Shown: positions 1 through 9,332 of the stretch, in pieces
How the letters are laid out: every line of letters begins with the position of its first letter
Position numbering within the stretch: position 1 is the first letter of the stretch
DNA from: Belliella aquatica
GTDB lineage: Bacteria > Bacteroidota > Bacteroidia > Cytophagales > Cyclobacteriaceae
Length of the DNA stretch: 32,692 nt
Direction: 5' to 3'
Assembly: GCF_014637795.1 (NCBI RefSeq)
Contig: NZ_BMFD01000021.1
Coordinates: 17,250 to 49,941 of the forward strand
Position numbers and translations under genes: made by a program
The notes under the pieces: model-generated
What the model saw: the letters and a program-made list of their open reading frames with translations, nothing else
Database searches by the model: none
Told to the model about the DNA's origin: nothing

Positions 1-1451
1 AGCCAAGTATCACGACGACAGCTACAGTGAGTTCAGGAGTTGGTACTTATCCGATCACCTTGACGGGAGGTTTTGATCCGAATTATGATATCAGCTTAGA
101 AGATGGTGTATTGGAAGTAACGAAAGCAAGCTTGACCATCACTGTAGATGATAAGGATAAAGTATATGGTTCTGAGAATCCATCTTTAACTTTCACATAT
201 GTTGGATTGGTGAATGGTGATACCAAAGTGGTAACTGAGCCAAGTATCACGACGACAGCTACAGTGAGTTCGGGAGTGGGTACTTATCCGATTATTTTAA
301 CTGGTGGCTCAGATGCTAACTATGATATTACCTTGGTGAGTGGAATAATCACTGTCCAGAAAAGAGTCTTAGTGATTCAGGTGGATAACCTTGAGAAATA
401 CGTGGGTGAAGAAGATCCTACCCTTACTTTTGCTATCATATCGGATTCTTTACTTGAAGGTGATGTGATTTTGGGAAACTTAGCAAGGGAAACGGGTGAA
501 GCTATTGGTGTTTACTTTATAAATATAGGATCATTATCCGCTGGTGATAATTACGAACTGAGGATTGAAGGTCAACCTAATTTTAGAATCAATGCATTTG
601 AGGAGCCTAAGACACTTTCAATATTCGAAGTGATACCAATTTACTTGGAGACTGAATGGGGTAATGAGAATGTAGTTTTAGATTTTCCTTTGAATGTGAT
701 GGTTAAACTTTCAGATAATAGTTTAATCAACCTTAAAGTCAAATGGGATCTAACGAATCTGGACGAATATATTTTCAAAAGAGGGCAATATAAAATTTTA
801 GGAACAATTGAACTTGAGGAGGGGATTATAAATACTGAAGGAGTGCTAGCTCAATTATTTCTAGAGGTATTACCGAAGGATCCTCCAGTTCAAATCCGAC
901 TCAATCCAAATGAATTTAAAGTAGGTAATGAATCTTATGAGAAAATTCAAATGATTGGAGAGTTTACTGTCATTGATCCAATTGATGATGTCCATATAAT
1001 TAGTTTGAATCGAGCGGAGTTGGATAATAAATATTTCCAAATACAAGGAGGGGCCTTGTATTGGAATTCAGAGGATCCTATACCAGGAAAAACATCCTTT
1101 CAAATAAGTGTAAATGTGCTGGATAGAGATGGGAATGAAATAAATGAGATGATCTCGATCAATAGAATATTTGCCGGATTGGATGAGATAGAAGTCAAAA
1201 ATACATTTACGCCAAATGGAGATGGAATAAATGACGATTGGGGTGTAATCGAACTAAGATATTATGAAAAAGTGAAAATACTAGTTTTTGAGAAAAGCGG
1301 TAAAGAAGTATTTGAGACAGAAGATCCTAATGTATTCTGGGATGGAACCTACAAAGGCAAGTCATTAGCTATCGGAACATACTTTTGGATCATTGAAATA
1401 GGAGAAACTGGAGAAGTAAGGAAGGGAATGTTGAATCTATTAAGAAAGTAG
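1..1451 (+). CDS. T9SS-exported giant adhesin, C-terminal part (5' truncated by window)
   Basis: The reading frame is open from base 3, so the gene begins upstream; the first in-frame GTG (27) lies inside a domain and is not a real start. Seen in order: the end of one MBG repeat (motif VGTYPITLTGG), a full MBG repeat from about 123 (VDDKDKVYG, GLVNGD, EPSITTTATV), a divergent MBG unit from 360, a Big_4-like Ig domain (about 610-870), a cadherin-like domain (about 890-1180) and a C-terminal gliding-motility/CHU_C domain (about 1195-1448, motif NTFTPNGDGINDDWGV, ending EVRKGMLNLLRK). The last domain is the type B sorting signal of the type IX secretion system, so the mature protein is probably on the cell surface or released. 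Unlike the next two adhesins it has no PorP/SprF gene directly downstream. Its C-terminal block is homologous to, but more diverged from, those of the other three adhesins. The N-terminal binding region is outside the window. Confidence 0.9.
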   Translation, partial: PSITTTATVSSGVGTYPITLTGGFDPNYDISLEDGVLEVTKASLTITVDDKDKVYGSENPSLTFTYVGLVNGDTKVVTEPSITTTATVSSGVGTYPIILTGGSDANYDITLVSGIITVQKRVLVIQVDNLEKYVGEEDPTLTFAIISDSLLEGDVILGNLARETGEAIGVYFINIGSLSAGDNYELRIEGQPNFRINAFEEPKTLSIFEVIPIYLETEWGNENVVLDFPLNVMVKLSDNSLINLKVKWDLTNLDEYIFKRGQYKILGTIELEEGIINTEGVLAQLFLEVLPKDPPVQIRLNPNEFKVGNESYEKIQMIGEFTVIDPIDDVHIISLNRAELDNKYFQIQGGALYWNSEDPIPGKTSFQISVNVLDRDGNEINEMISINRIFAGLDEIEVKNTFTPNGDGINDDWGVIELRYYEKVKILVFEKSGKEVFETEDPNVFWDGTYKGKSLAIGTYFWIIEIGETGEVRKGMLNLLRK

Positions 1452-1462
1452 GAACGTTAAAT

Positions 1463-1523
1463 AAGGAGAAAGACGAAAGGAGGGATTGATAAATATTTAC
1501 TTCTCCTTTTTACTTTCTCTTTT
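1463..1523 (+). terminator. Long imperfect hairpin after adhesin 1, likely terminator
   Basis: Purine-rich left arm 1463-1482 (AAGGAGAAAGACGAAAGGAG) pairs imperfectly with pyrimidine-rich right arm 1503-1523 across a 20-nt loop, starting 12 bp after the stop codon. Similar purine/pyrimidine arms follow adhesins 2 and 3, so it seems to be a conserved 3' element. Its role as terminator is inferred. Confidence 0.5.
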
Positions 1524-1922
1524 AAACTTTTTCCTAAAGTGACACAAAGAAACCTAAGAACCTTGAAAATCATCAGGAGGATATTAATCTTTAAGTCTTA
1601 AAAGAAACAATTTCGTAATATTCAAGGATCGATTAATTAAGAGTTAAGTAGTTATCCTCTATCCCCAATTATTCAAATCAAAAATTTTCACGCCTGGGGA
1701 TCTTACAAAGCAGTCAGTGGCTTATAAAATGATGACTTTTTGATCTTGCTTTTTATTTACAAAAAAATACGATAAGTGGATTAATAAGTGTTGGATTCAG
1801 AATCTCGAACACACTCTATTGCCTGTAAATTCGGTTTTTATCAATTTCATGTTATTAAAATTTGGTTTGCTATAAGTATAGCTATCAAAACTAAAAACTA
1901 ATTAATATTTAACTATTTCTTT
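1524..1922. other. Intergenic region upstream of adhesin 2
   Basis: About 400 bp of AT-rich spacer without a credible ORF. It should hold the promoter of the 1923 gene. A TAAAATTTG box at 1856-1864 resembles the Bacteroidota -7 element but has one base too many and no clear -33 TTG at the right distance, so no promoter is called. No strong Shine-Dalgarno sequence precedes ATG 1923, which is normal in this phylum. Confidence 0.5.
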
Positions 1923-4900
1923 ATGAAATCTATTATTGGTAGAGGTATTCATGATTTTTGGATGGGGATTATCTTGTTCTTAGGAATGATCATTTCAATA
2001 AACTTCCCTACAAATGCAGGAGACAGCTCTTTGACTTATTCTGAATTAATTCCAGACTTATATCATTCGGGTACGGGGAATACCTCGGATCCCTATGTGA
2101 TTACTAATTGGAATCATCTTCATAATGTACGTCAGAACCTCAGCGCCCATTTTATACTGGCTGCTAATCTTGATCAAGATACAGAAGGATATACAGGAAT
2201 TGGCGATAGTTGGACGCCGATAGGGGATAATAATTCTCAATTTACAGGTTCATTTGATGGAGGTAACCGTACGATCTCTAACTTAACCATCAATTCAGAC
2301 CATGGACAACAAGGACTTTTTGGTGTTGTATCAGATGGAAGCATTAAAAACCTTACGCTTAGTAATGTTTCAATGCAAACATCTTCTGATAGGATAGGCA
2401 CCTTAGTGGGTAGCGTTGAAGTTGCAAATGATAAGTCTGTAGCGATTGAAAATATCACACTCAATGATTCAAACATTACTTCAAGAAGTGGCGAGTATAT
2501 CGGTGGATTGATTGGGTATATAAGAAATTCAAATGATGAGACAGCTCAAGTAAGCCTTAAAAGAATTGAAATCAATGATTTAACCATAAACGCAAACGAT
2601 TGGTATGTGGGTGGTTTAGTAGGTCGAATAAGAGCTAGTAGTGGTACTGATTTAGATATATCAGTTGAAAATGTCATGATAAAAAATCTTGATATTGAAG
2701 TACTTGGCACTCAGGAATATGTCGGTGGTATTGCTGGTCGAGCGGCAAACATTGGTAGTGGAGAAATTATACTACGACAACTGGCTGTGCGAAATGGCAA
2801 TATTAAAGCAGTTGATAGTAGACGTGTTGGAGGTTTAATCGGAAGAATGCAAAGAGACACTTTACTGGATGAAAGAAATCTTTTTATCGGTAGTGTTGAG
2901 GGTGGTTACGAAGTTGGTGGTTTGGTTGGACGGCTTTCTAGTAATTCTGTTTTGAACTTTGGCTATGTACATGCAGATGTGATTGGGCATACTACAGGCG
3001 AAGATGGTAGAGTTGGTATAATCACTGGCTATACCTCAGACAATGATCAGATAATTACAGAGATATATGCCGTAGGAACTGCTAAACATGCTACAGAAGA
3101 TGCTACTGTGGCTCCAATGATTGGAGTAATAGGACACTCAAATAGTGCAGCAGATATTTTTGAAGATATTTACTACCATGTAACTGATGATAGTGGTTTG
3201 CCATTTTTGGGTGGAGATGGAACTCCAACAGTAGAAAATGTAACGGAGTTGACCCAAGCTCAAATGCAAGGTGCACAAGCTAGAGAAAATATGGTGGGTG
3301 TGGCCGATGACACGAGATGGGATTTTGTCAATAACTGGCTTGCTAATCAAGGAGCTTATCCAATTTTTAAATGGGAATCGGAAGTGTTTGATATTCCTTT
3401 TGAAGAGGTGATTCTTTTTGCAGGTGGTGATGGTACCTCAGGAAATCCATACCAGATTGAAGACTGGACACAGCTTCAAAATATCAATTTGGTTGCAAAT
3501 CAAGGACATCATTTTATTCTGAATAATGATTTGAATGAACAAAGTAAAGATTACAATATTCAGGTAAAAGATGGTGAGGTGCTTGCCAATGGCGGTAAGG
3601 GTTGGAGACCAATTGGGAAATACGTAGATGACACGGATATGTCAGTAGCGCTTAACCTCGCTTTTAGTGGAACTTTAGATGGAAACGAAAAGACCATTTC
3701 AGGCTTAAGGTTCAATCATGGTGAGGGGCAGAATATTGGGCTTTTTGCTGCCATTCATGAGGCAACAGTCAAGAATCTCACCATAAATGATGCGGAACTA
3801 CAGACTCAAAGCCAGGGTTGGAATGTTGCCATTTTGGCTGCTAATGTTGGGGATTTCGAGCTAGACAATGTTTCGGTCACTGGTACAGTTTCTGTGAACG
3901 CTAGCCAAAACACATTAAGATATGTAGGGGGTGTTTTTGCACGAGGACGTGTATCTGGAACAGAAGAAAAACCTCAGGTAATCAAAGATTCTGATTTTAA
4001 CATAGTTTTTGATATTGTAGTCACAGATGATGCTCTTCCTAGCTTAAGTGACTTTGGAGCTATTTCAGCTCGTGCTTCTGTTAATTTTTGGAATATAAGT
4101 AATACCTCAATTTCGGGAGCTATCACTGCCAAAACAGAGGAAGGCGCTAGTTTTAGAGGAGATAGGTTAGAAGCTGTTGGATTAATGGTAGGGACAGCGG
4201 GTAATGACTGGACTTTAACGAATGTAACCGTTGATGGCAATATTTCAGTAAGTAATTTTGGGATACTTAATGAAGTTGCCTTATTCTCAGGAAAGGCAGG
4301 TAGGCGATTGCAATTGAATGATGTAACAGTAAATGGATATATTCATCTTCATGACATTGGGTCTCTCAATGAGATTTCTATACTTGCAGGAGACCCTGCA
4401 AATGAATGGCAGATAGATAACTTAAAGATTGATGGAGAAATAAAAGCTGAGGCCAGTGGTGGGCTACAAAGAGTTGCCCTCGTAGCTGGAAACCCTAGTT
4501 TAAAATGGGAAATCGAAAATTCTTCTGTTAAAGGAAATATCGAATTGCAAACTAGCGCTACATCCACTAATGCGATACGGGATATATCTTTTATAGCTGG
4601 TGATCCAAGTAGTCAATGGAAAATCTCTAATACCCTTATAGAGGGTGATATAAAACTGATAGCTACACAGAGTGGGATGACAGCTATAGGTTTGGTAGCT
4701 GGTAATTCTACCAGTAGATGGGAAATCGATGGTTTGACGGTAAAAGGGAATCTTGACCTTGAAGCTAAAGAAAACATTTTCAGAACATCACTTTTTGCAG
4801 GTAACCCTTCTGGTGATTGGATAATTAGGAAGTCCAGTCTAGAGGGAAATGCAAAAATGAAATCAACTGATGGGGAAGTTTATTTCGTAGGATTATTGGC

Positions 4901-7900
4901 AAGTCATCCACTTTCTAATTGGGAAATCGAAAATTTGAATATTCGTGGTGATCTTGATATTTCTGCGCATGGTGATGTTTATGATGTTGGACTGCTAGCA
5001 GGTAATGCAACAGGTGATTGGAATGTGAAAGAGTTATCCACTAAAGGAAATATTTTAATTCAAAATGGAGGCGATGTTTATAGCATAGGGGGACTTATTG
5101 GTTTTAGGAATTCGGCTCAAAGAGACATGCCATCTACTTTTGAAAAAGTGTATACAAGTGGAAATTTGAAGGTAAATTCAGGAGGACATGTAAGGAGTAT
5201 AGGGGGGCTCTTCGGCTTAATAGAGCAAGAGGATAGAATTAATGATTTACATCCTACGACTCTCAGAAATGCCTATTCCACCATGGATGTCAAAATAGAG
5301 GCTTCACAATCAGTTGACGGAACAGGTGGTCTTATTGGCCGTATTTCTGAACCGGAATTTGTGATGTTTGGAACACAAAAACTCACTCTTCTTAATACCT
5401 ATTATGCAGGCGAAATGATTTTGCCTGATGGAGCTACAGGTAGCGGTGGTGTTGTGGGGATAGTTGCTCAGAATGTCACAGCTGAAATCAATCAGAGTTT
5501 CTGGGATGCTGAAAAATCCTTAGGTGATCCAGGTGATAGTAATTATGATGCATTGGGTAAGACTACCGCGGAAATGAAGTCCTTGGCTACCTTTACTTCA
5601 GAGCTGGATCCGGATGGTTGGGATTTCGAAAATGTATGGGCAATCAACCACACTGATTGGATTTCCTATCCTTATCTCAAGGTGCTTGATTATGACAGTC
5701 CAGGAGAGACGCCAGAGAATAATCCAATTCCGGGGCTTCAGGTACTTTTTGCAGGTGGTAATGGTACTATTGATTCTCCATATCAAATTGAAAACTGGAC
5801 TCAACTTAACGAGGTCAGGAAATTTCTTGATGTTAATTTCATATTAATTAATGATCTAACATCATCACTAGACGATTATGCTCAATTTGCATCCGAAACA
5901 GCAAATGAAAATAAGGGATGGGACCCAATAGGTAATGTTTCAAATCAATTTTCTGGGACATTTGATGGGGATGACTATATGATCAGTGATTTGATTATTA
6001 AAAGAGCTGATGAAAATAATATTGGGCTATTTGGTGTTACGGCAAATGACAATGCTACAACAAATATCAAAAATGTCAATCTGGTTGACATAAATATTAA
6101 AGGCTTCGAAAATGTAGGAGGTTTAATTGGATTAGGTGGAAATACATACATTGGGAATGTTAGTATATCAGGAAGAATTAATGGGGAATCTCGTGTTGGT
6201 GCCCTGATAGGAATGTCTCAAGAAAGTGAGATTACAGGTTCTCATGCCTCTAGTGATATCAAAGGGCTTTTTAACGTTGGTGGACTAGTTGGCGAATCTA
6301 TCAATTCTTCGATTACTAAAAGTTTTTATACAGGTGGAGAAGTAGAAGCTACCGCTTTTGGTAATGCAGGTGGAATAGTAGGTACGATGAAAGGGGGTGT
6401 TTTAGGTCAAAGTTATTCAACAGCTGCTTCTGTCAAATCACGAAGTTTTGTTGGAGGACTAGTAGGTAGTATGCAGTCCACTGAGGAATCCATAGCTTTG
6501 TTAGAAAATTCTTATGTAATGCATACAATTCTCCTTGGAGGTATTGGATCTGGAGGAATTGTAGGTATGGTCACTGAAAACATTTCCAAAACCATTAGAA
6601 ATTCTTATGCAGTTGTTACTTATGAAAATATTGATGAAGGTGGTCTTTTAGGTGGAATAGTGTTTTCAACACAAGAGCCAAGTATTTATGAAAATAATTT
6701 TTGGAATCTATCTGTATCAGGTATATCAATACCTATTGGTGAAAATAGCCAACAAGCATCCGAAGTAGGCAAGTTTGTAGGTAAAACCACAGCGGAAATG
6801 AAGTCCTTGGCTACCTTTACTTCAGAGTTGGATATGGATGGTTGGGATTTCGAAAATGTGTGGGCAATCAATCCTACGGGATGGATCTCTTATCCTTATC
6901 TCAAGACGCTTGATTATGACAGTCCAGGAGAGACGCCAGAGAATAATCCAATACCTGGGCTTGAGCAAAGGCTAGAAAACACCATTGATTTTGACCAGCT
7001 TCTAGATGTAGTTTATGGTATAGTTCCATTTGACCCGGGCGCCACTGCTACTTCAGGAGATCAGGTTACTTATACCAGTTCCAACACAGATGTTGCTGAC
7101 ATTGAAAACAATTTGATTGTCATCAAAGGTGTGGGAGAGACGACCATCACTGCTACACTTGTCAATAGTTTTGGGTACTCTGACGCCATACCTGTCTCTC
7201 AAGAGTTGAAAGTGCTGCCCAAATCAATAAGTGTAGAGGGAATAGTGGTGGAAAACAAGTTTTATGATGGTACAGCGATCGCAAGTATTTTAGGAACTGC
7301 AAACTTAGAGGGTGTGGTAGGTCAAGATGATGTTACACTTAGCGGTGAACCTCTATTCGCTTTTGAACAGGCAAATGCAGGAGAAAACATCAATGTCCTT
7401 GTGACAGGCTGGACGCTGACTGGCAAATCAGCGATCAATTATACCCTTAAATTGCCTTCACTTACTGGCACAATTGATAAAGCATCCCTGACGATCACAG
7501 CCGATGACAAGCAGAAAACCTATGGAGAGGAAAACCCTGCATTGTCCTTCAGTTATACAGGCTTAGTGAACGGAGATACACAAGTAAGCAGTGAGCCAAT
7601 TATTTCCACTACGGCAATAGCTGCGTCGAATGTAGGAACTTATCCGATCACGCTAAGCGGCGGATCAGACGATAACTATGAGATCGAACTGAAAGCAGGT
7701 ACGCTGACAATAGGCAAAAAATCCCTGACGATCACAGCTGATGACAAGCAGAAGACTTACGGAGAAGAAAACCCTGCACTGACCTTCAGCTACAGTGGCT
7801 TGGTTAATGGCGACACAAAAGTGGCTACTGAGCCAAGCATTGCAACTTCTGAGACGGTGAGTTCAGGAGTAGGAATTTATCCGATCACGCTGACAGGCGG

Positions 7901-9236
7901 ATCAGATGATAATTATGATATCGAGCTAAAATCCGGAACACTGATGGTAGGCAAAGCCAAAGTGATCATTACCGCTGACAACAAGCAGAAGACTTATGGT
8001 GAGGCCAATCCTGCCTTGACCTTCAGCTATGCAGGTCTTGTGAATGGTGATACAGAGTTAAGTACGGAGCCAAGCATTCGCACCACGGCTACAGCAAGTT
8101 CAGGAGTAGGCACCTATCCAATCACCTTGACAGGAGGCTCAGATGCGAACTATGACATTACGCTAGTAGCTGGTGAATTGATATTGAAACAGGCGACTTT
8201 GACAATTACAGCATCTGATCAATCCAAAGTCTATGACCTAGAAGATCCAGAGTTCACCTATACAGTGACTGGCCTGATAGGAACAGACCAATTGAGTGGT
8301 TCACTCTCAAGGGAACAAGGAGAAGATGTGGGTAAGTATGCCATCATCTTGGGAACATTGACTGGAGGCAATAATTATCAAATTGCATATACAGCAGCTG
8401 AATTGGAAATCATTCCAACAAGCATCAGTGAAATCTTTGAAATAGGAATTTTACAGATGAATTGGGGTGCTACTCCTAATCTTCCAATCACCATAGTACT
8501 AATGGCTACCAATGGAAGACCATACTTCCTTGATGTGACTTGGAATCAATCCACACTGAATAGATTCAGAAGAGGCACTTATGATTTGGTAGGAGAAGTG
8601 ACAGAGACTGCTTGGATCAAAAATCCTGAATCTTTAAAGTCAGTTATTAAAGTTACCGTCCTTCCAAAACCAGCTCCGCAAGATGTTTTATTATCTAATA
8701 ATACATTCGAAGGTATCAAAACAAGCCAGGAATTGGCTATAGGATCATTGACCGTAGTTGATCCTGTGGATAACATGCACTGGCTTGGCCTTCTTGATGG
8801 TTTGGAGGATAATAGATACTTCAAAGTGATCAACGATGTGCTCTACTGGAGCAGTGAAGATCCTGCGGCCGGTAGAACCACATTCAAGGTTGTCGTGAGG
8901 GTAACTGACAGGGACTTCAATACGCTGGATAAGGTCTTTGAAATCACAAGAAACAGAGAGCGTGTATCAGAGATTGAGATCTACAATACCTTCACACCAG
9001 ATGGAGATGGTATCAATGATAACTGGGGTGTACCAGAGATTCGCTACTATACAGGAGCAAGAGTTCAGGTATTTGAGCGCAGTGGCAAGCGGATCTTCTA
9101 CACAGAAGATCCAGATCAGAGATGGGATGGAACCTTCGAAGGCAAGGAGATGCCTGTGGGCAGCTATTACTGGACACTCGAAGTGAGAGAGACAGGAGAA
9201 GTGAGAAAAGGAATCTTGAATCTGTTAAGAAAATAG
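1923..9236 (+). CDS. Giant modular T9SS adhesin with GLUG/beta-helix modules and MBG repeats (2437 aa)
   Basis: The signal peptide spans residues 1-32 (hydrophobic core IILFLGMIISINF). Three GLUG-type modules follow, each opening with a motif like GGxGTxxxPYQIxxWTQL (about residues 50, 498, 1275) and rich in VGGLVG/IGGLIG turns, which suggests right-handed beta-helix folds. The middle module contains a nine-fold 33-residue Trp repeat (about 760-1035). Next come a Big_2-like domain (about 1685-1765), a YDG domain (about 1769-1852), four MBG units (from 1853, the last divergent), a Big_4-like Ig domain (about 2167-2250), a cadherin-like domain (about 2255-2345) and a type B CHU_C sorting domain (about 2352-2437, YNTFTPDGDGINDNWGV, ending GILNLLRK). 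It is probably secreted by T9SS and surface-exposed; the ligand is unknown. The PorP/SprF gene at 9333 lies 96 bp downstream and is the likely export partner. Its last 1.2 kb is nearly identical to adhesin 4. Confidence 0.92.
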   Translation: MKSIIGRGIHDFWMGIILFLGMIISINFPTNAGDSSLTYSELIPDLYHSGTGNTSDPYVITNWNHLHNVRQNLSAHFILAANLDQDTEGYTGIGDSWTPIGDNNSQFTGSFDGGNRTISNLTINSDHGQQGLFGVVSDGSIKNLTLSNVSMQTSSDRIGTLVGSVEVANDKSVAIENITLNDSNITSRSGEYIGGLIGYIRNSNDETAQVSLKRIEINDLTINANDWYVGGLVGRIRASSGTDLDISVENVMIKNLDIEVLGTQEYVGGIAGRAANIGSGEIILRQLAVRNGNIKAVDSRRVGGLIGRMQRDTLLDERNLFIGSVEGGYEVGGLVGRLSSNSVLNFGYVHADVIGHTTGEDGRVGIITGYTSDNDQIITEIYAVGTAKHATEDATVAPMIGVIGHSNSAADIFEDIYYHVTDDSGLPFLGGDGTPTVENVTELTQAQMQGAQARENMVGVADDTRWDFVNNWLANQGAYPIFKWESEVFDIPFEEVILFAGGDGTSGNPYQIEDWTQLQNINLVANQGHHFILNNDLNEQSKDYNIQVKDGEVLANGGKGWRPIGKYVDDTDMSVALNLAFSGTLDGNEKTISGLRFNHGEGQNIGLFAAIHEATVKNLTINDAELQTQSQGWNVAILAANVGDFELDNVSVTGTVSVNASQNTLRYVGGVFARGRVSGTEEKPQVIKDSDFNIVFDIVVTDDALPSLSDFGAISARASVNFWNISNTSISGAITAKTEEGASFRGDRLEAVGLMVGTAGNDWTLTNVTVDGNISVSNFGILNEVALFSGKAGRRLQLNDVTVNGYIHLHDIGSLNEISILAGDPANEWQIDNLKIDGEIKAEASGGLQRVALVAGNPSLKWEIENSSVKGNIELQTSATSTNAIRDISFIAGDPSSQWKISNTLIEGDIKLIATQSGMTAIGLVAGNSTSRWEIDGLTVKGNLDLEAKENIFRTSLFAGNPSGDWIIRKSSLEGNAKMKSTDGEVYFVGLLASHPLSNWEIENLNIRGDLDISAHGDVYDVGLLAGNATGDWNVKELSTKGNILIQNGGDVYSIGGLIGFRNSAQRDMPSTFEKVYTSGNLKVNSGGHVRSIGGLFGLIEQEDRINDLHPTTLRNAYSTMDVKIEASQSVDGTGGLIGRISEPEFVMFGTQKLTLLNTYYAGEMILPDGATGSGGVVGIVAQNVTAEINQSFWDAEKSLGDPGDSNYDALGKTTAEMKSLATFTSELDPDGWDFENVWAINHTDWISYPYLKVLDYDSPGETPENNPIPGLQVLFAGGNGTIDSPYQIENWTQLNEVRKFLDVNFILINDLTSSLDDYAQFASETANENKGWDPIGNVSNQFSGTFDGDDYMISDLIIKRADENNIGLFGVTANDNATTNIKNVNLVDINIKGFENVGGLIGLGGNTYIGNVSISGRINGESRVGALIGMSQESEITGSHASSDIKGLFNVGGLVGESINSSITKSFYTGGEVEATAFGNAGGIVGTMKGGVLGQSYSTAASVKSRSFVGGLVGSMQSTEESIALLENSYVMHTILLGGIGSGGIVGMVTENISKTIRNSYAVVTYENIDEGGLLGGIVFSTQEPSIYENNFWNLSVSGISIPIGENSQQASEVGKFVGKTTAEMKSLATFTSELDMDGWDFENVWAINPTGWISYPYLKTLDYDSPGETPENNPIPGLEQRLENTIDFDQLLDVVYGIVPFDPGATATSGDQVTYTSSNTDVADIENNLIVIKGVGETTITATLVNSFGYSDAIPVSQELKVLPKSISVEGIVVENKFYDGTAIASILGTANLEGVVGQDDVTLSGEPLFAFEQANAGENINVLVTGWTLTGKSAINYTLKLPSLTGTIDKASLTITADDKQKTYGEENPALSFSYTGLVNGDTQVSSEPIISTTAIAASNVGTYPITLSGGSDDNYEIELKAGTLTIGKKSLTITADDKQKTYGEENPALTFSYSGLVNGDTKVATEPSIATSETVSSGVGIYPITLTGGSDDNYDIELKSGTLMVGKAKVIITADNKQKTYGEANPALTFSYAGLVNGDTELSTEPSIRTTATASSGVGTYPITLTGGSDANYDITLVAGELILKQATLTITASDQSKVYDLEDPEFTYTVTGLIGTDQLSGSLSREQGEDVGKYAIILGTLTGGNNYQIAYTAAELEIIPTSISEIFEIGILQMNWGATPNLPITIVLMATNGRPYFLDVTWNQSTLNRFRRGTYDLVGEVTETAWIKNPESLKSVIKVTVLPKPAPQDVLLSNNTFEGIKTSQELAIGSLTVVDPVDNMHWLGLLDGLEDNRYFKVINDVLYWSSEDPAAGRTTFKVVVRVTDRDFNTLDKVFEITRNRERVSEIEIYNTFTPDGDGINDNWGVPEIRYYTGARVQVFERSGKRIFYTEDPDQRWDGTFEGKEMPVGSYYWTLEVRETGEVRKGILNLLRK
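4195..5100 (+). repeat. 33-residue Trp-containing repeat array inside adhesin 2
   Basis: Trp codons start at 4209, 4407, 4506, 4617, 4719, 4818, 4920 and 5019; at 4308 the equivalent position is Leu. Spacings are 33, 33, 33, 37, 34, 33, 34 and 33 codons. The unit reads roughly LLAGNPxxxWxIxNLxIxGxI followed by a variable stretch. DNA identity between units is low, so the periodicity is kept at protein level. Confidence 0.85.
5556..5738 (+). repeat. 183-bp direct repeat, copy 1, in adhesin 2
   Basis: Encodes the closing segment of a GLUG module (motifs KTTAEMKSLATFTSELD, GWDFENVWAIN, SYPYLK, GETPENNPIPGL). It recurs at 6780-6962 with no indels (offset 1224). The segment marks the end of successive beta-helix modules. 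Confidence 0.85.
6780..6962 (+). repeat. 183-bp direct repeat, copy 2, in adhesin 2
   Basis: Second copy of the 5556-5738 segment, at high nucleotide identity with a few substitutions (for example NHTDW versus NPTGW). It closes the third GLUG module just before the Big_2-like domain. Confidence 0.85.
7479..8426 (+). repeat. MBG repeat array of adhesin 2, exact 237-bp period
   Basis: Units begin at 7479, 7716, 7953 and 8190, exactly 237 bp (79 codons) apart. The first three follow the consensus LTITADDKQKTYGEENPAL, GLVNGDT, GTYPITL, DNYDIEL; the fourth is a divergent cap unit (SDQSKVYDLEDPEFTYTVTG). MBG domains are common stalk modules of bacterial adhesins. Confidence 0.9.
7870..9067 (+). 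repeat. Long direct repeat, copy 1 (adhesin 2 C-terminal half)
   Basis: Aligns base for base with 31495-32692 at a constant offset of 23,625 bp and no indels. By eye there are about eight substitutions after the left boundary. Copy 2 is cut by the window edge, so the repeat may be longer. Confidence 0.9.
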
Positions 9237-9254
9237 GCAAAAGGAACTAGGCAA

Positions 9255-9306
9255 AAGGAAAAAGGACGAGTTTGTAAATAAACGACTCGTCACTCCTTTA
9301 TCCTTT
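9255..9306 (+). terminator. Hairpin between adhesin 2 and PorP/SprF
   Basis: Perfect 7-bp core GACGAGT (9265-9271) / ACTCGTC (9285-9291), extended by imperfect purine (9255-9264) and pyrimidine (9292-9306) arms. The same hairpin lies at the same place after adhesin 3. It could be a partial terminator or an mRNA-processing or stability element that sets different levels of adhesin and PorP/SprF. Confidence 0.5.
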
Positions 9307-9332
9307 AACCTTTGACCTCAAAATATAAAGTC

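Noticed and set aside
1856-1864. TAAAATTTG as -7 promoter box of adhesin 2
   Set aside because: The spacer in the box is one base too long and no -33 TTG lies at the usual distance; AT-rich DNA gives many such matches.
5614-5847. 77-aa plus-strand ORF in another frame of adhesin 2
   Set aside because: Contained within the adhesin frame over a repeated GLUG-module end; its translation carries no motif.
9312-9332. TTG start seven codons upstream of the PorP/SprF ATG
   Set aside because: It would put polar residues before a perfect signal peptide, and the paralogue starts at the equivalent ATG.
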